This document shows positions 34,283 to 42,216 of a DNA stretch of 64,000 bases, one piece after another. Every line of letters begins with the position of its first letter. Position 1 is the first letter of the stretch. The translations under genes and the position numbers were made by a program. Source of the stretch: Gluconacetobacter johannae (GTDB lineage Bacteria; Pseudomonadota; Alphaproteobacteria; Acetobacterales; Acetobacteraceae). The notes beneath the pieces are model-generated. The model did not search any database and was not told where the DNA came from. It saw only the letters and a list, made by a program, of their open reading frames with translations. The stretch covers positions 1 to 64,000 of the forward strand of contig NZ_JABEQH010000007.1 in NCBI RefSeq assembly GCF_014174305.1, in the 5' to 3' direction.

Positions 34283-36166
34283 CTAGCGGCGGCCGAACAT
34301 CCGTTCCAGGTCCGCCCGGCTCAGCTTCAGCCAGGTCGGCCGCCCGTGCGAGCAGGTGCCGGCGCGCGGCGTGCGTTCCATGTCGCGCAGCAGGGCGTCC
34401 ATTTCCGCCCGGGTCAGGGCGCGGCCGGCCCGCACGCTGCCGTGGCAGGCCATGCGGGCGATGATGGCGTCCAGCCGCCCGTCCAGCGCCCGGACCTCGG
34501 CGGGGCCGGCCAGGTCGTCCTCGGCCAGTTCCTCGGCCATGTCGCGCAGCAGGCCGGCCGGGTCGTCGGTGCCCAGCAGGGCCGGCAGCGCCCGCACCAG
34601 CACCGCGCCGCCGCCGAACGATTCGATCTCGACTCCCAGCGCCGCCAGGGTGCCGGCGAAGGACAGCAGCACCTCCGCCTGCCCGCGCGGCAGGGTCACG
34701 ATTTCGGGCAGCAGCAGGCGCTGCGCCCGTATGGTGCCGTCCAGATACTGCGCCCGCAGCCGTTCGTGGGTCAGCCGTTCATGGGCCGCGTGCTGGTCCA
34801 CCAGCACCAGCCCCCCGTCGCCCGACACGGCGATGACATAGGTGCCCATCACCTGCGCCACCGCCGCCCCCAGCGGATAATCGGCCGGGTCGGACAGGAC
34901 CGGATCGACCGGAACCGGGTCGGACGGGGCGGATGCCGTCGGGAACGGGGGCGGGGACTCGCCCGGCGGGTCCGACAGCATCCGCGCGGCGGGGCGGTCG
35001 CCCAGATCCAGCCGCGTCGCGGCCAGGCCGTCGGGCCGCGGCGGGAGGGGCGCCAGCGGGTCGGCGGCAGGCCGGTCGGGCGGCGGATACCAGATCCGCG
35101 CCGGGCCGGACGGCCGCGATTGCAGCAGGCCCGGCCGCACGCCCGCCGCCCCGGCGCCGCCCCCCAGCGCCCGGCCCAGCGCGCCGATCACCAGCCCCCG
35201 CACGGCGGCGGCATCGGCAAAGCGCAGTTCGGTCTTGGCCGGATGGACGTTGACGTCCACCTGGTCGGGCGGGATCGTCAACGACAGCGCCACCACCGCG
35301 TGCCGCCCCTGTTCGATCACATGGCGGTAGGCCACCCGCACCGCCGTCCGCAACACCAGATCGACGACCGGCCGGCCATTGACCAGCAGGATCTGCCCGG
35401 CCGCCGTGGCCCGGTGGACCGACGGGCCGCAGGCGAAACCGGTCAGGCCCAGGTCGCCCCGTCCCCCCTCGACCGCCAGCAGCCCGTCCGCGCCCTCGGC
35501 TTCCAGAATCGCGGCAACACGCGATTCCATGTCCTGCGCCGGCAGGTCGAACAGCACCCGGTCGTCCAGTTGCAGGCGGAACGCCACCTGGGGCACCGAC
35601 AGGGCCAGGCGGCGCACCGTGATGTCGGCATGGCCGGATTCGACCCGGGGGCTCTTGAGGAATTTGCGGCGCGCGGGCGTGGCGAAGAACAGGTCCTCGA
35701 CCACCACCCGCGTGCCGGGCGGGCCGGCGCAGGGTTCGGGCAGGCCGACCACGCCGCCCTCCACCGCGATCCGCCACGCGCTGTCGGCCCCATGCGGGCG
35801 CGAGACGACGCTCAGCCGCGCGGCCGCCCCGATGGACGGCAGGGCCTCGCCCCGGAACCCCAGCGTTTCGATCCGCACCAGCGTCTCGTCCCGCAGCTTG
35901 GAGGTGCAATGGCGCTCGACCGCCAGCAGCAGATCGTCCGGCGCCATGCCGCACCCGTCATCGACGACCTCGATCCGATCGATGCCGCCACGTTCCAGCA
36001 GGACGGCAATGCGGCGCGCGCCGGAATCGATCGCGTTTTCGACCAGTTCCTTCAGCGCGGCGGCCGGGCGTTCGATCACCTCGCCGGCGGCGATCCGGTT
36101 GACCACCTGTTCCGACAGGCGCCGGATGACCGGACGGGCGGGCAGGTGTGGCGAATCGGGCATCAT
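34283..36166 (-). CDS. mutL: DNA mismatch repair protein MutL
   Basis: A 627-residue protein. The N-terminal GHKL ATPase shows IAAGEVIERPAAALKELVENA, VVDDGCGM and GFRGEALPSI. A Pro/Ala-rich linker (about 340-430) leads to the dimerisation domain. That domain has DQHAAHERLTHE, an exact fit to the endonuclease motif DQHA-X2-E-X4-E, plus ACHGSVRAG and CSHGRPTW near the end. It should therefore nick DNA itself, as in bacteria lacking MutH. nuoM follows 116 bases downstream. Confidence 0.95.
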   Translation of the reverse strand: MMPDSPHLPARPVIRRLSEQVVNRIAAGEVIERPAAALKELVENAIDSGARRIAVLLERGGIDRIEVVDDGCGMAPDDLLLAVERHCTSKLRDETLVRIETLGFRGEALPSIGAAARLSVVSRPHGADSAWRIAVEGGVVGLPEPCAGPPGTRVVVEDLFFATPARRKFLKSPRVESGHADITVRRLALSVPQVAFRLQLDDRVLFDLPAQDMESRVAAILEAEGADGLLAVEGGRGDLGLTGFACGPSVHRATAAGQILLVNGRPVVDLVLRTAVRVAYRHVIEQGRHAVVALSLTIPPDQVDVNVHPAKTELRFADAAAVRGLVIGALGRALGGGAGAAGVRPGLLQSRPSGPARIWYPPPDRPAADPLAPLPPRPDGLAATRLDLGDRPAARMLSDPPGESPPPFPTASAPSDPVPVDPVLSDPADYPLGAAVAQVMGTYVIAVSGDGGLVLVDQHAAHERLTHERLRAQYLDGTIRAQRLLLPEIVTLPRGQAEVLLSFAGTLAALGVEIESFGGGAVLVRALPALLGTDDPAGLLRDMAEELAEDDLAGPAEVRALDGRLDAIIARMACHGSVRAGRALTRAEMDALLRDMERTPRAGTCSHGRPTWLKLSRADLERMFGRR

Positions 36167-36241
36167 GTCAGGATAAGGCAGATCGCCGCCACAGTGCGGA
36201 TAAAGCGCGGGCCGGCGGGCGGACCGAGCGGCTCGGCCTGG

Positions 36242-36760
36242 TTAGTGGCCGCCCGCGACGGTCGGCGTCGCACCCTGGACGGGGCTGTTGCCCAGCGCCG
36301 CGTTCTGGCGCAGGCGGCGGTTCTCGGCCGCGCCATCGACCACGCCGCCGGCGCCACCGCCGTTCCAGAACATCAGGCGATCGACGAAGCCCTGCCCCGC
36401 CTTGCCCAGCTCGCCCTTGTCGGGCGAGGTGGCGGCAGTGTCGGCTTCGTTCACCAGGGCGGACTGGCCGGCGCTGGGCGGGCCGCCCGCGCCTTGCAGC
36501 GCGACGTTGGGCGACAGGGTTTCCAGCGCCTGCAGGCGCGGGCTTTCATCCTGCGGGCGCGAGGCGTCGCTGTGCGGCGCCGCCAGTTCGTCGGTCGGCG
36601 GCATCGACAGCGGCGCGCGCGTCGTCACCGTGTACTCGTCGGGCGTTTCGCGTTCCAGCCCGAAGGCCCGCGTAACATCCGATCCGGAGCAACCGGCAAG
36701 GAGGAGTCCGCCCGACGTCAGCAGGGCGAAGGACAGGGTACGGGTGACTGAGGGCGCCAT
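36242..36760 (-). CDS. DUF3035 lipoprotein (BamF-like)
   Basis: A 172-residue lipoprotein with lipobox LLAGC (Cys about residue 24). The body fits the DUF3035 family of alphaproteobacteria, linked to the beta-barrel assembly (Bam) complex as BamF: AFGLERETPDEYTVTTRAPLS near residue 32, followed by a low-complexity helical region. The ATG at 36760 leaves a 10-base gap after lspA; a start at 36796 would overlap lspA. It follows lspA, the signal peptidase that would process it. Confidence 0.78.
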   Translation of the reverse strand: MAPSVTRTLSFALLTSGGLLLAGCSGSDVTRAFGLERETPDEYTVTTRAPLSMPPTDELAAPHSDASRPQDESPRLQALETLSPNVALQGAGGPPSAGQSALVNEADTAATSPDKGELGKAGQGFVDRLMFWNGGGAGGVVDGAAENRRLRQNAALGNSPVQGATPTVAGGH

Positions 36761-36770
36761 GCTTCGCCTA

Positions 36771-37307
36771 TTACCGCTCCTTCTCGGTTCCGGCAAGCGT
36801 CCCGCTCAATGCTGTCGTGCGCGGGCCGCGCCGGTCGGTCAGGCTGTCGATCAGCAGCACGGCCACGCCGCAGTCGATCGCCGCGTCGGCCAGGTTGAAC
36901 ACCGGCCACGACCAGCCATAGGCATGGGCGTGGATGAAATCGACCACCGCGCCATAGTGCAGCCGGTCGATGACGTTGCCCACCGCCCCGCCCATGATCG
37001 CGCCCAGCGCGCCGGCCACCCAGGGGCGGGTGGTGCGGGCGATCCACACCGCCAGCAGCACCACGATCAGCAGCGCCACGATGGGGAACACGATCCGCCC
37101 TGCCGCCCCCAGCCCGCCCAGCATGCCGAAGGTGATGGCGCGGTTCCAGACCATGGTGAAATTCAGGAACGGCAGCAGCGCCACCGTCTCGCGCTCGGGC
37201 AGGTTGAAGCGGTACAGGATCCAGTATTTGCTGACCTGGTCGATCAGCAGGACCAGCACGAACAGCGCCGCCCCCAGCAGGCGGCACAGCCGGGCCGACC
37301 CGGTCAT
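36771..37307 (-). CDS. lspA: Lipoprotein signal peptidase (signal peptidase II)
   Basis: A 178-residue inner-membrane aspartic protease with four hydrophobic segments. Conserved parts are LLIDQVSKYWI, FTMVWNRAITFGML, GAVGNVIDRLHYGAVVDFI with the first catalytic Asp, and VFNLADAAIDCGV with the second. The ATG at 37307 overlaps the ileS stop (ATGA), the common ileS-lspA arrangement. A longer frame upstream lies inside ileS and is not needed. Confidence 0.96.
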   Translation of the reverse strand: MTGSARLCRLLGAALFVLVLLIDQVSKYWILYRFNLPERETVALLPFLNFTMVWNRAITFGMLGGLGAAGRIVFPIVALLIVVLLAVWIARTTRPWVAGALGAIMGGAVGNVIDRLHYGAVVDFIHAHAYGWSWPVFNLADAAIDCGVAVLLIDSLTDRRGPRTTALSGTLAGTEKER

Positions 37308-40201
37308 GTCCCGGCCCGGGCGTCGACCACCTCGACGCAGCGCAGGCACAGGTCCGGATGCGCGGCACTGCTGCCCACCTCGTCCAGCACCTTCCAGCAG
37401 CGGACGCATTTATGCCCCCCGGCGGCGCGGATGACCGGCGCGCCATGCGCCCCGCCGACGGGCGTGCCCTCCGCCTCGGCCGCCTCGGCGTCGGTCAGGT
37501 AGATCGACGCCGCCCCGGCCTCGACCACCACGTCGGCCTGCGACACGATCGCCAGTTCGCACCAGTCGATGTCGGCGAACCGCGCGGCCTCGTCCTCGGA
37601 CAGCGGCAGTTCCAGCGCCGCCTGCAACGACGACCCCACCACGCCGTCGCGCCGCGCGGCCTCGATCCCAGTGGTGACCACGCGGCGCACGGCGCGCAGC
37701 GTCGCCCAGCGGTCGGCCAGGTCGGGGCGGATCCATTCCTCCGGCAGGCTGGGGAAGGCGTGCAGATGCACGCTCTCCTGTTCGCCGAACCGGGCGGTCC
37801 AGGCTTCCTCGGCGGTGAAGACCAGCACGGGCGCCAGCCAGGCGCACAGGCAGCGATGCAGATGGTCCAGCACCGTCCGCGCCGCGCGGCGGCGCGGGCT
37901 GTCGGCCCCGTCGCAGTAGAGCGCATCCTTGCGGACGTCGAAATAGAACGCCGACAGGTCGGTGGCGCAGAACCCGTGCAGCGCCCCGTAGACGCCGACC
38001 CATTCGTGGCTGTCCACCGCGCCGGCGATCAGCCCGCCCAGCTCGGTCAGCCGGTGCAGCACCCATTGCTCCAGCTCGGGCATCTGCTCGTAGGGCACGC
38101 GCTCGGCCTCGGTGAAGCCGTCCAGCGCGCCCAGCAGCCAGCGCAGGGTGTTGCGGAGCCGGCGATACAGTTCGCCCTGCTGCTTCAGGATCTCGCCGCC
38201 GATACGCAGATCCTCGTTGGTGTCGGAATTCATCACCCACAGGCGCAGGATATCGGCGCCCAGCGAGTCGTTGACGTCCTGCGGGGCCACCACGTTGCCC
38301 AGCGACTTGGACATCTTGCGGCCCTGCTCGTCCAGCACGAAGCCGTTGGTCACCAGCGCGCGATAGGGGGCGACGCCCCGCGTGCCCACGCTTTCCAGCA
38401 GCGAGGACTGGAACCAGCCGCGATGCTGGTCCGACCCTTCCAGGTACAGGTCGGCCGGGAACGGCATCCCGTCGCGACCCAGCACGAAGGCGTGGCTGGA
38501 CCCGCTTTCGAACCAGACATCGACGATGTCGAACACCTGTTCGTACTCTTCCGGGTCGCGCCCCTCGCCCAGGAAGCGCGCGGCCGGGGCGCTGTACCAC
38601 ACGTCCGCGCCCTCGGCGCGGAACGCCTCGACGATCCGCGCCATCACCGCCGGGTCGCGCAGCACCTCGCCGGTGCGCTTTTCCACGAACACCGCAATCG
38701 GCACGCCCCAGGCGCGCTGGCGGCTGATGCACCAGTCGGGACGCCCCGCGACCATCGAGGTCAGGCGGTTGCGCGCCTGCGCCGGCACGAAGGTCACGTC
38801 GTCCAGTGCGCGCAGGGCGCGGGCGCGCAGATGGCCCTCGCCGTCCATGCGGATGAACCATTGCGGGGTGGCGCGATAGATGACGGGCGCGCGCGACCGC
38901 CAGGAATGCGGGTAGGAATGGATCAGGGTGGACCGGGCGACCAGCCCCGCCGGGGCCTGCCCGCCCGCGACCGCGCGTTCCATCGCCGCCGTCAGCGCGG
39001 CGCAGACCGGGTCGGCGGCCTTGAAGACATGGGCGCCGGCGAACAGCGGCACCCAGTCGGCGTACCGTCCGTCGTCCAGCACCATTTCCGGCACCTCGAC
39101 CCCGTTGGCCACCGACAGGGCGAAATCGTCCTCGCCATGGGCGGGGGCCATGTGGACCAGGCCGGTGCCCGCGTCGGTGGTGACGAAATCGCCCGCCAGC
39201 AGCGGGACCTCGAAATCGTAATTCTCGCCGCGCAGCGGATGGGCGCACACCGCGTCGGTCAGCGCCTCGCCCGGCAGGGTGTACAGCACGTAATGATCGG
39301 TGATGCCGGCGGCGGCGCAGAAGGCGGGGATCAGGGCCTCGGCCACCAGCAGGCGCGCGCCCGGCTCCAGCGTCGCCGCGTCGGTCACGCCATCGACGCG
39401 CAGCACGGCATAGGTGATGTCCGGGCCGAAGGCGATGGCGCGGTTGCCGGGGATGGTCCACGGCGTCGTCGTCCAGATGACCGCCGACACGTCCTCCAGC
39501 GCGCGGCCGGGGGTCGGGTCGTGCAGGAAGGGGAAGGCGACATGGATCGTGGTCGATTCATGGTCGCGATATTCGATCTCGGCCTCGGCCAGGGCGGTCT
39601 TCTCGACCGGGCTCCACATCACCGGACGCAGGCCGCGATAGAGCAGCCCGTTCAGCAGGAAGCGGCCGATTTCCTCGGCGATCGTGGCCTCGGAGGAAAA
39701 ATCCATCGTGGCATAGCGCCGGTCCCATTCCCCCTGCACGCCCAGGCGGCGGAATTCGGCGGCCTGCACGTCCAGCCATTTCTGGGCGTAGGCGCGGCAT
39801 TCGGCGCGGAATTGCAGGATGGGCACCGAATCCTTGTCGCGCCCGGCCTTGCGGTATTCCTCCTCGATCTTCCATTCGATCGGCAGGCCGTGGCAGTCCC
39901 AGCCCGGCACGTAATGCACCGCGAAGCCCGACATGCGGTGCGCGCGGTTGATGACGTCCTTCAGGATCTTGTTCAGCGCGTGGCCGATATGCAGGTTGCC
40001 GTTCGCATAGGGCGGCCCGTCATGCAGCATGAAGGACGGCCGGCCCTCGGCCTGCGCGCGCAGTCGCCCGTCCAGGTCGGACTGCGCCCACCGCGCCAGA
40101 ATCTCCGGCTCCCGCTTCGGCAGGCTGCCGCGCATGGGGAAGCTGGTGGTCGGCAGGAACACCGTATCCCGATAGAGATCCTGTGGTTTTGACTCGGACA
40201 T
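37304..40201 (-). CDS. ileS: Isoleucyl-tRNA synthetase
   Basis: A 965-residue class I synthetase with HIGH motif (GNLHIGHALNKILKD), a CP1 editing domain in the middle, KMSKS (GRKMSKSLGNVV) near residue 615, and a C-terminal zinc finger with CVRCWKV and CLRCVEVV. The ATG at 40201 (MSESKPQDLY) fits the family; the frame is open 24 codons further upstream, without need. No T-box or leader peptide is evident. It heads the ileS-lspA-bamF-like unit. Confidence 0.97.
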   Translation of the reverse strand: MSESKPQDLYRDTVFLPTTSFPMRGSLPKREPEILARWAQSDLDGRLRAQAEGRPSFMLHDGPPYANGNLHIGHALNKILKDVINRAHRMSGFAVHYVPGWDCHGLPIEWKIEEEYRKAGRDKDSVPILQFRAECRAYAQKWLDVQAAEFRRLGVQGEWDRRYATMDFSSEATIAEEIGRFLLNGLLYRGLRPVMWSPVEKTALAEAEIEYRDHESTTIHVAFPFLHDPTPGRALEDVSAVIWTTTPWTIPGNRAIAFGPDITYAVLRVDGVTDAATLEPGARLLVAEALIPAFCAAAGITDHYVLYTLPGEALTDAVCAHPLRGENYDFEVPLLAGDFVTTDAGTGLVHMAPAHGEDDFALSVANGVEVPEMVLDDGRYADWVPLFAGAHVFKAADPVCAALTAAMERAVAGGQAPAGLVARSTLIHSYPHSWRSRAPVIYRATPQWFIRMDGEGHLRARALRALDDVTFVPAQARNRLTSMVAGRPDWCISRQRAWGVPIAVFVEKRTGEVLRDPAVMARIVEAFRAEGADVWYSAPAARFLGEGRDPEEYEQVFDIVDVWFESGSSHAFVLGRDGMPFPADLYLEGSDQHRGWFQSSLLESVGTRGVAPYRALVTNGFVLDEQGRKMSKSLGNVVAPQDVNDSLGADILRLWVMNSDTNEDLRIGGEILKQQGELYRRLRNTLRWLLGALDGFTEAERVPYEQMPELEQWVLHRLTELGGLIAGAVDSHEWVGVYGALHGFCATDLSAFYFDVRKDALYCDGADSPRRRAARTVLDHLHRCLCAWLAPVLVFTAEEAWTARFGEQESVHLHAFPSLPEEWIRPDLADRWATLRAVRRVVTTGIEAARRDGVVGSSLQAALELPLSEDEAARFADIDWCELAIVSQADVVVEAGAASIYLTDAEAAEAEGTPVGGAHGAPVIRAAGGHKCVRCWKVLDEVGSSAAHPDLCLRCVEVVDARAGT

Positions 40202-40281
40202 GACCCTGAATTTCTGACTGCTGGCGACAAGAACGGCGGACAAGGCCCGATCGGCGCGGATCGGGCTGTACAAAGGCCAAC

Positions 40282-40311
40282 CTTATGCGGAGCAGCGGCC
40301 CCCGCGGTCAA
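40282..40311 (-). promoter_or_regulatory. Promoter-like pair for ileS
   Basis: On the minus strand TTGACC (40311-40306) and CATAAG (40287-40282) are separated by 18 bases, about 80 bases ahead of the ileS start. Confidence 0.4.
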
Positions 40312-40409
40312 GCGCCGCCCCCCGGCGTCGTTGTGGAAAGCCATCGAAGCCCGCGCCGGGTCATCGCCGCCACATAATCAGCGCGGCCCACCGCCTGCGG
40401 TGAAACTGT

Positions 40410-40521
40410 CGCGGATTTCACAAGTTAGAGAATGTCTCGCCTCAGGCCCGCAGATCTCCTGGGCCGATCGCGGTCATGACGAGGATGAAATCTGTGCAGC
40501 AAGATTCGCCTGAAATCCGCG
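40410..40521. repeat. 11-bp inverted repeat pair upstream of the flippase gene
   Basis: CGCGGATTTCA (40410-40420) and its exact complement TGAAATCCGCG (40511-40521) are 90 bases apart. It could be a long-range dyad, paired operators or a remnant of a mobile element end. Confidence 0.5.
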
Positions 40522-40629
40522 GGAGCGCCATGACGCCGCCACACGCCCTCGCAGCAGCCTGAATGCCGGAAGCGCCTCTCCCATTCCCCGTCCGCCGGGG
40601 CCGTCGTCGCTTGAAGGATGCACTTGCCC

Positions 40630-42159
40630 ATGGTGTCCCCGGTCCAGCAGTCCGGTCCCCGGCCGCGTCATGTCATCACGAATGCCGCATGGAACATGTT
40701 CGGGCGAATCGCCCCGGTCCTGGTGGCCCTGCCCGTCACGCCCCGGCTGATCCATGAGCTCGGCCTGTCCCGGTGGGGCATCTTCACCATCGCCCTCAGC
40801 CTGATCGGCACGTTCGGCATCTTCGACCTCGGCCTCGGCCGCGCCCTTACCCGCGCCATCGCCGGCCGCGCGCATGACGAGAGCGACCGCGAAACCGCCG
40901 ACCTGATCCTGACCGGGGTCCTCACCCTCACCGGCATCGGCGTCATCGGCGGCCTCATCTCGGCGTGCGCCGTCAGTTTCTGGGTGCGGCACGGCCTCAA
41001 GATTCCCGAAAACCTCCAGCACGAAACCATCGTCGCGCTGCTGGTCTTCTGCGCGACCGCGCCCCTGGTCATGATTAACGCCGCCCTGTGGGGCGTGCTC
41101 ACCGCGTACCACGAATTTCGCGCGACGAACCTCATCAATATTCCGATCTCGATCGCCTATTACATCGGGCCGCTGCTGGTCCTCACGTTCTGGGACAGCC
41201 TCGTCGGCGTGATGCTGGTCCTGGCAGGCTGCCGGCTGTGGATGGCGATCGCCTATATCCGCTTCTGCCTCAGGCTCGTACCGCAGCTTCGCGCCGCCCG
41301 GGTGCGGCCGCACCTGCTTGCGCCGCTGCTGCGGATCGGCGGCTGGATGACCGTTTCCAATATCGCCTATCCGCTTCTGGGCAATATCGACCGGTTCATG
41401 ATCGCCAGCGTCATCTCGGCGGCGGCGACCGGCTTCTACACCACGCCGTCGGACGCGGTGGGCCGCTTCTCCATGGTCACCAACGCCGTCTCGGCATCCG
41501 CGTACCCGGCCCTGGCGTCCTCCTGGCGCACGGATTCCATCAGAACGGTGGAGCTTTACCGGACGTCCGTCCTGACCCTGGCCGCCCTGCTCCTCCCCCT
41601 CTGCCTGGGCACGGCGCTGTTCAGTTCCGAAATCCTCTCGCTCTGGATCGACCCGGATTTCGCCGCCCACAGCAGCACGATCATGAAACTTCTCTGCCTG
41701 GGCGTCTTCATCGGCAGCGCGGACGCCATCGCCGCCGGCTTCCTGGACGCGATCGGCCGGCCGGACGCCAGCGCCAAGCTGTCGATCGGCGAAATGCTGA
41801 TCTACGTTCCCCTGCTGGTCGTGTTCCTGCACCAGTTCGGCGTCGTCGGCGCGGCCTTCGCCTGGGCCATCAGGACCGCGGTCGATTTCGTGGTGCGGAT
41901 GCTCGTGAGCATCCGTCTCTACAGGCCCATCGCCCAGGGCGTCGCGCGTATCCTGCCCGCCGCCCTGACCGGCGCCGCCTGCATGTGCATCGCCCTTGTC
42001 GACATGCCCCTCCCCGTCGCCGGCCTGTTCTTCGCCGTCGCAATGGCCGTGTTCTACGGCGTCCTGTGGTTCGCCTGCCTCGACGACCTGGAACGGGATA
42101 CCGCCGCCGGCATCCTGAAACGCATCATGACGCGGTTTTCCCGTGCGCCCGCGAGCTGA
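40630..42159 (+). CDS. Polysaccharide flippase-like membrane protein (Wzx/MATE-type)
   Basis: A 509-residue protein with 12-14 hydrophobic segments. The start HVITNAAWNMFGRIAPVLVA, the acidic/basic loop FDLGLGRALTRAIAGRAHDE and a C-terminal set of helices fit the polysaccharide-export (Wzx, MOP superfamily) proteins that flip lipid-linked sugars across the inner membrane. The ATG at 40630 has GAAGG 12 bases upstream; an ATG at 40618 sits directly on that site. Leucine codons are a mix of CTC, CTG and CTT, unlike the near-uniform CTG next door, which suggests acquisition. It is followed 57 bases later by the GMC-SDR fusion. No glycosyltransferase or polymerase gene is adjacent. Confidence 0.85.
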   Translation: MVSPVQQSGPRPRHVITNAAWNMFGRIAPVLVALPVTPRLIHELGLSRWGIFTIALSLIGTFGIFDLGLGRALTRAIAGRAHDESDRETADLILTGVLTLTGIGVIGGLISACAVSFWVRHGLKIPENLQHETIVALLVFCATAPLVMINAALWGVLTAYHEFRATNLINIPISIAYYIGPLLVLTFWDSLVGVMLVLAGCRLWMAIAYIRFCLRLVPQLRAARVRPHLLAPLLRIGGWMTVSNIAYPLLGNIDRFMIASVISAAATGFYTTPSDAVGRFSMVTNAVSASAYPALASSWRTDSIRTVELYRTSVLTLAALLLPLCLGTALFSSEILSLWIDPDFAAHSSTIMKLLCLGVFIGSADAIAAGFLDAIGRPDASAKLSIGEMLIYVPLLVVFLHQFGVVGAAFAWAIRTAVDFVVRMLVSIRLYRPIAQGVARILPAALTGAACMCIALVDMPLPVAGLFFAVAMAVFYGVLWFACLDDLERDTAAGILKRIMTRFSRAPAS

Positions 42160-42216
42160 CGGCCCGTGCATGGGGCGAAGGACGGGCCAGACAGTTCCAC
42201 CGATACGGGTAACGAC

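Larger units (their letters stand above)
40202..40629. other. 428-base intergenic region between ileS and the flippase gene
   Basis: The left part carries the ileS promoter. From about 40400 the sequence changes character and holds an 11-bp inverted repeat pair (40410-40420 and 40511-40521) and extra copies of TGAAA (40401, 40484). No credible gene was found; short frames here have no ribosome-binding site or family likeness. Confidence 0.5.

Noticed and set aside
37358-40192. A 944-codon open frame on the plus strand opposite ileS
   Set aside because: It is a mirror of the high-GC ileS codons, with repetitive Gln/His/Arg/Gly composition and no family likeness. Similar long antisense frames occur opposite many genes here (for example 29487-32525 and 55657-59010).
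40425-40631. A 68-codon minus-strand frame in the ileS-flippase gap
   Set aside because: Arg/His-rich composition, no ribosome-binding site, and it runs through the inverted repeat region.
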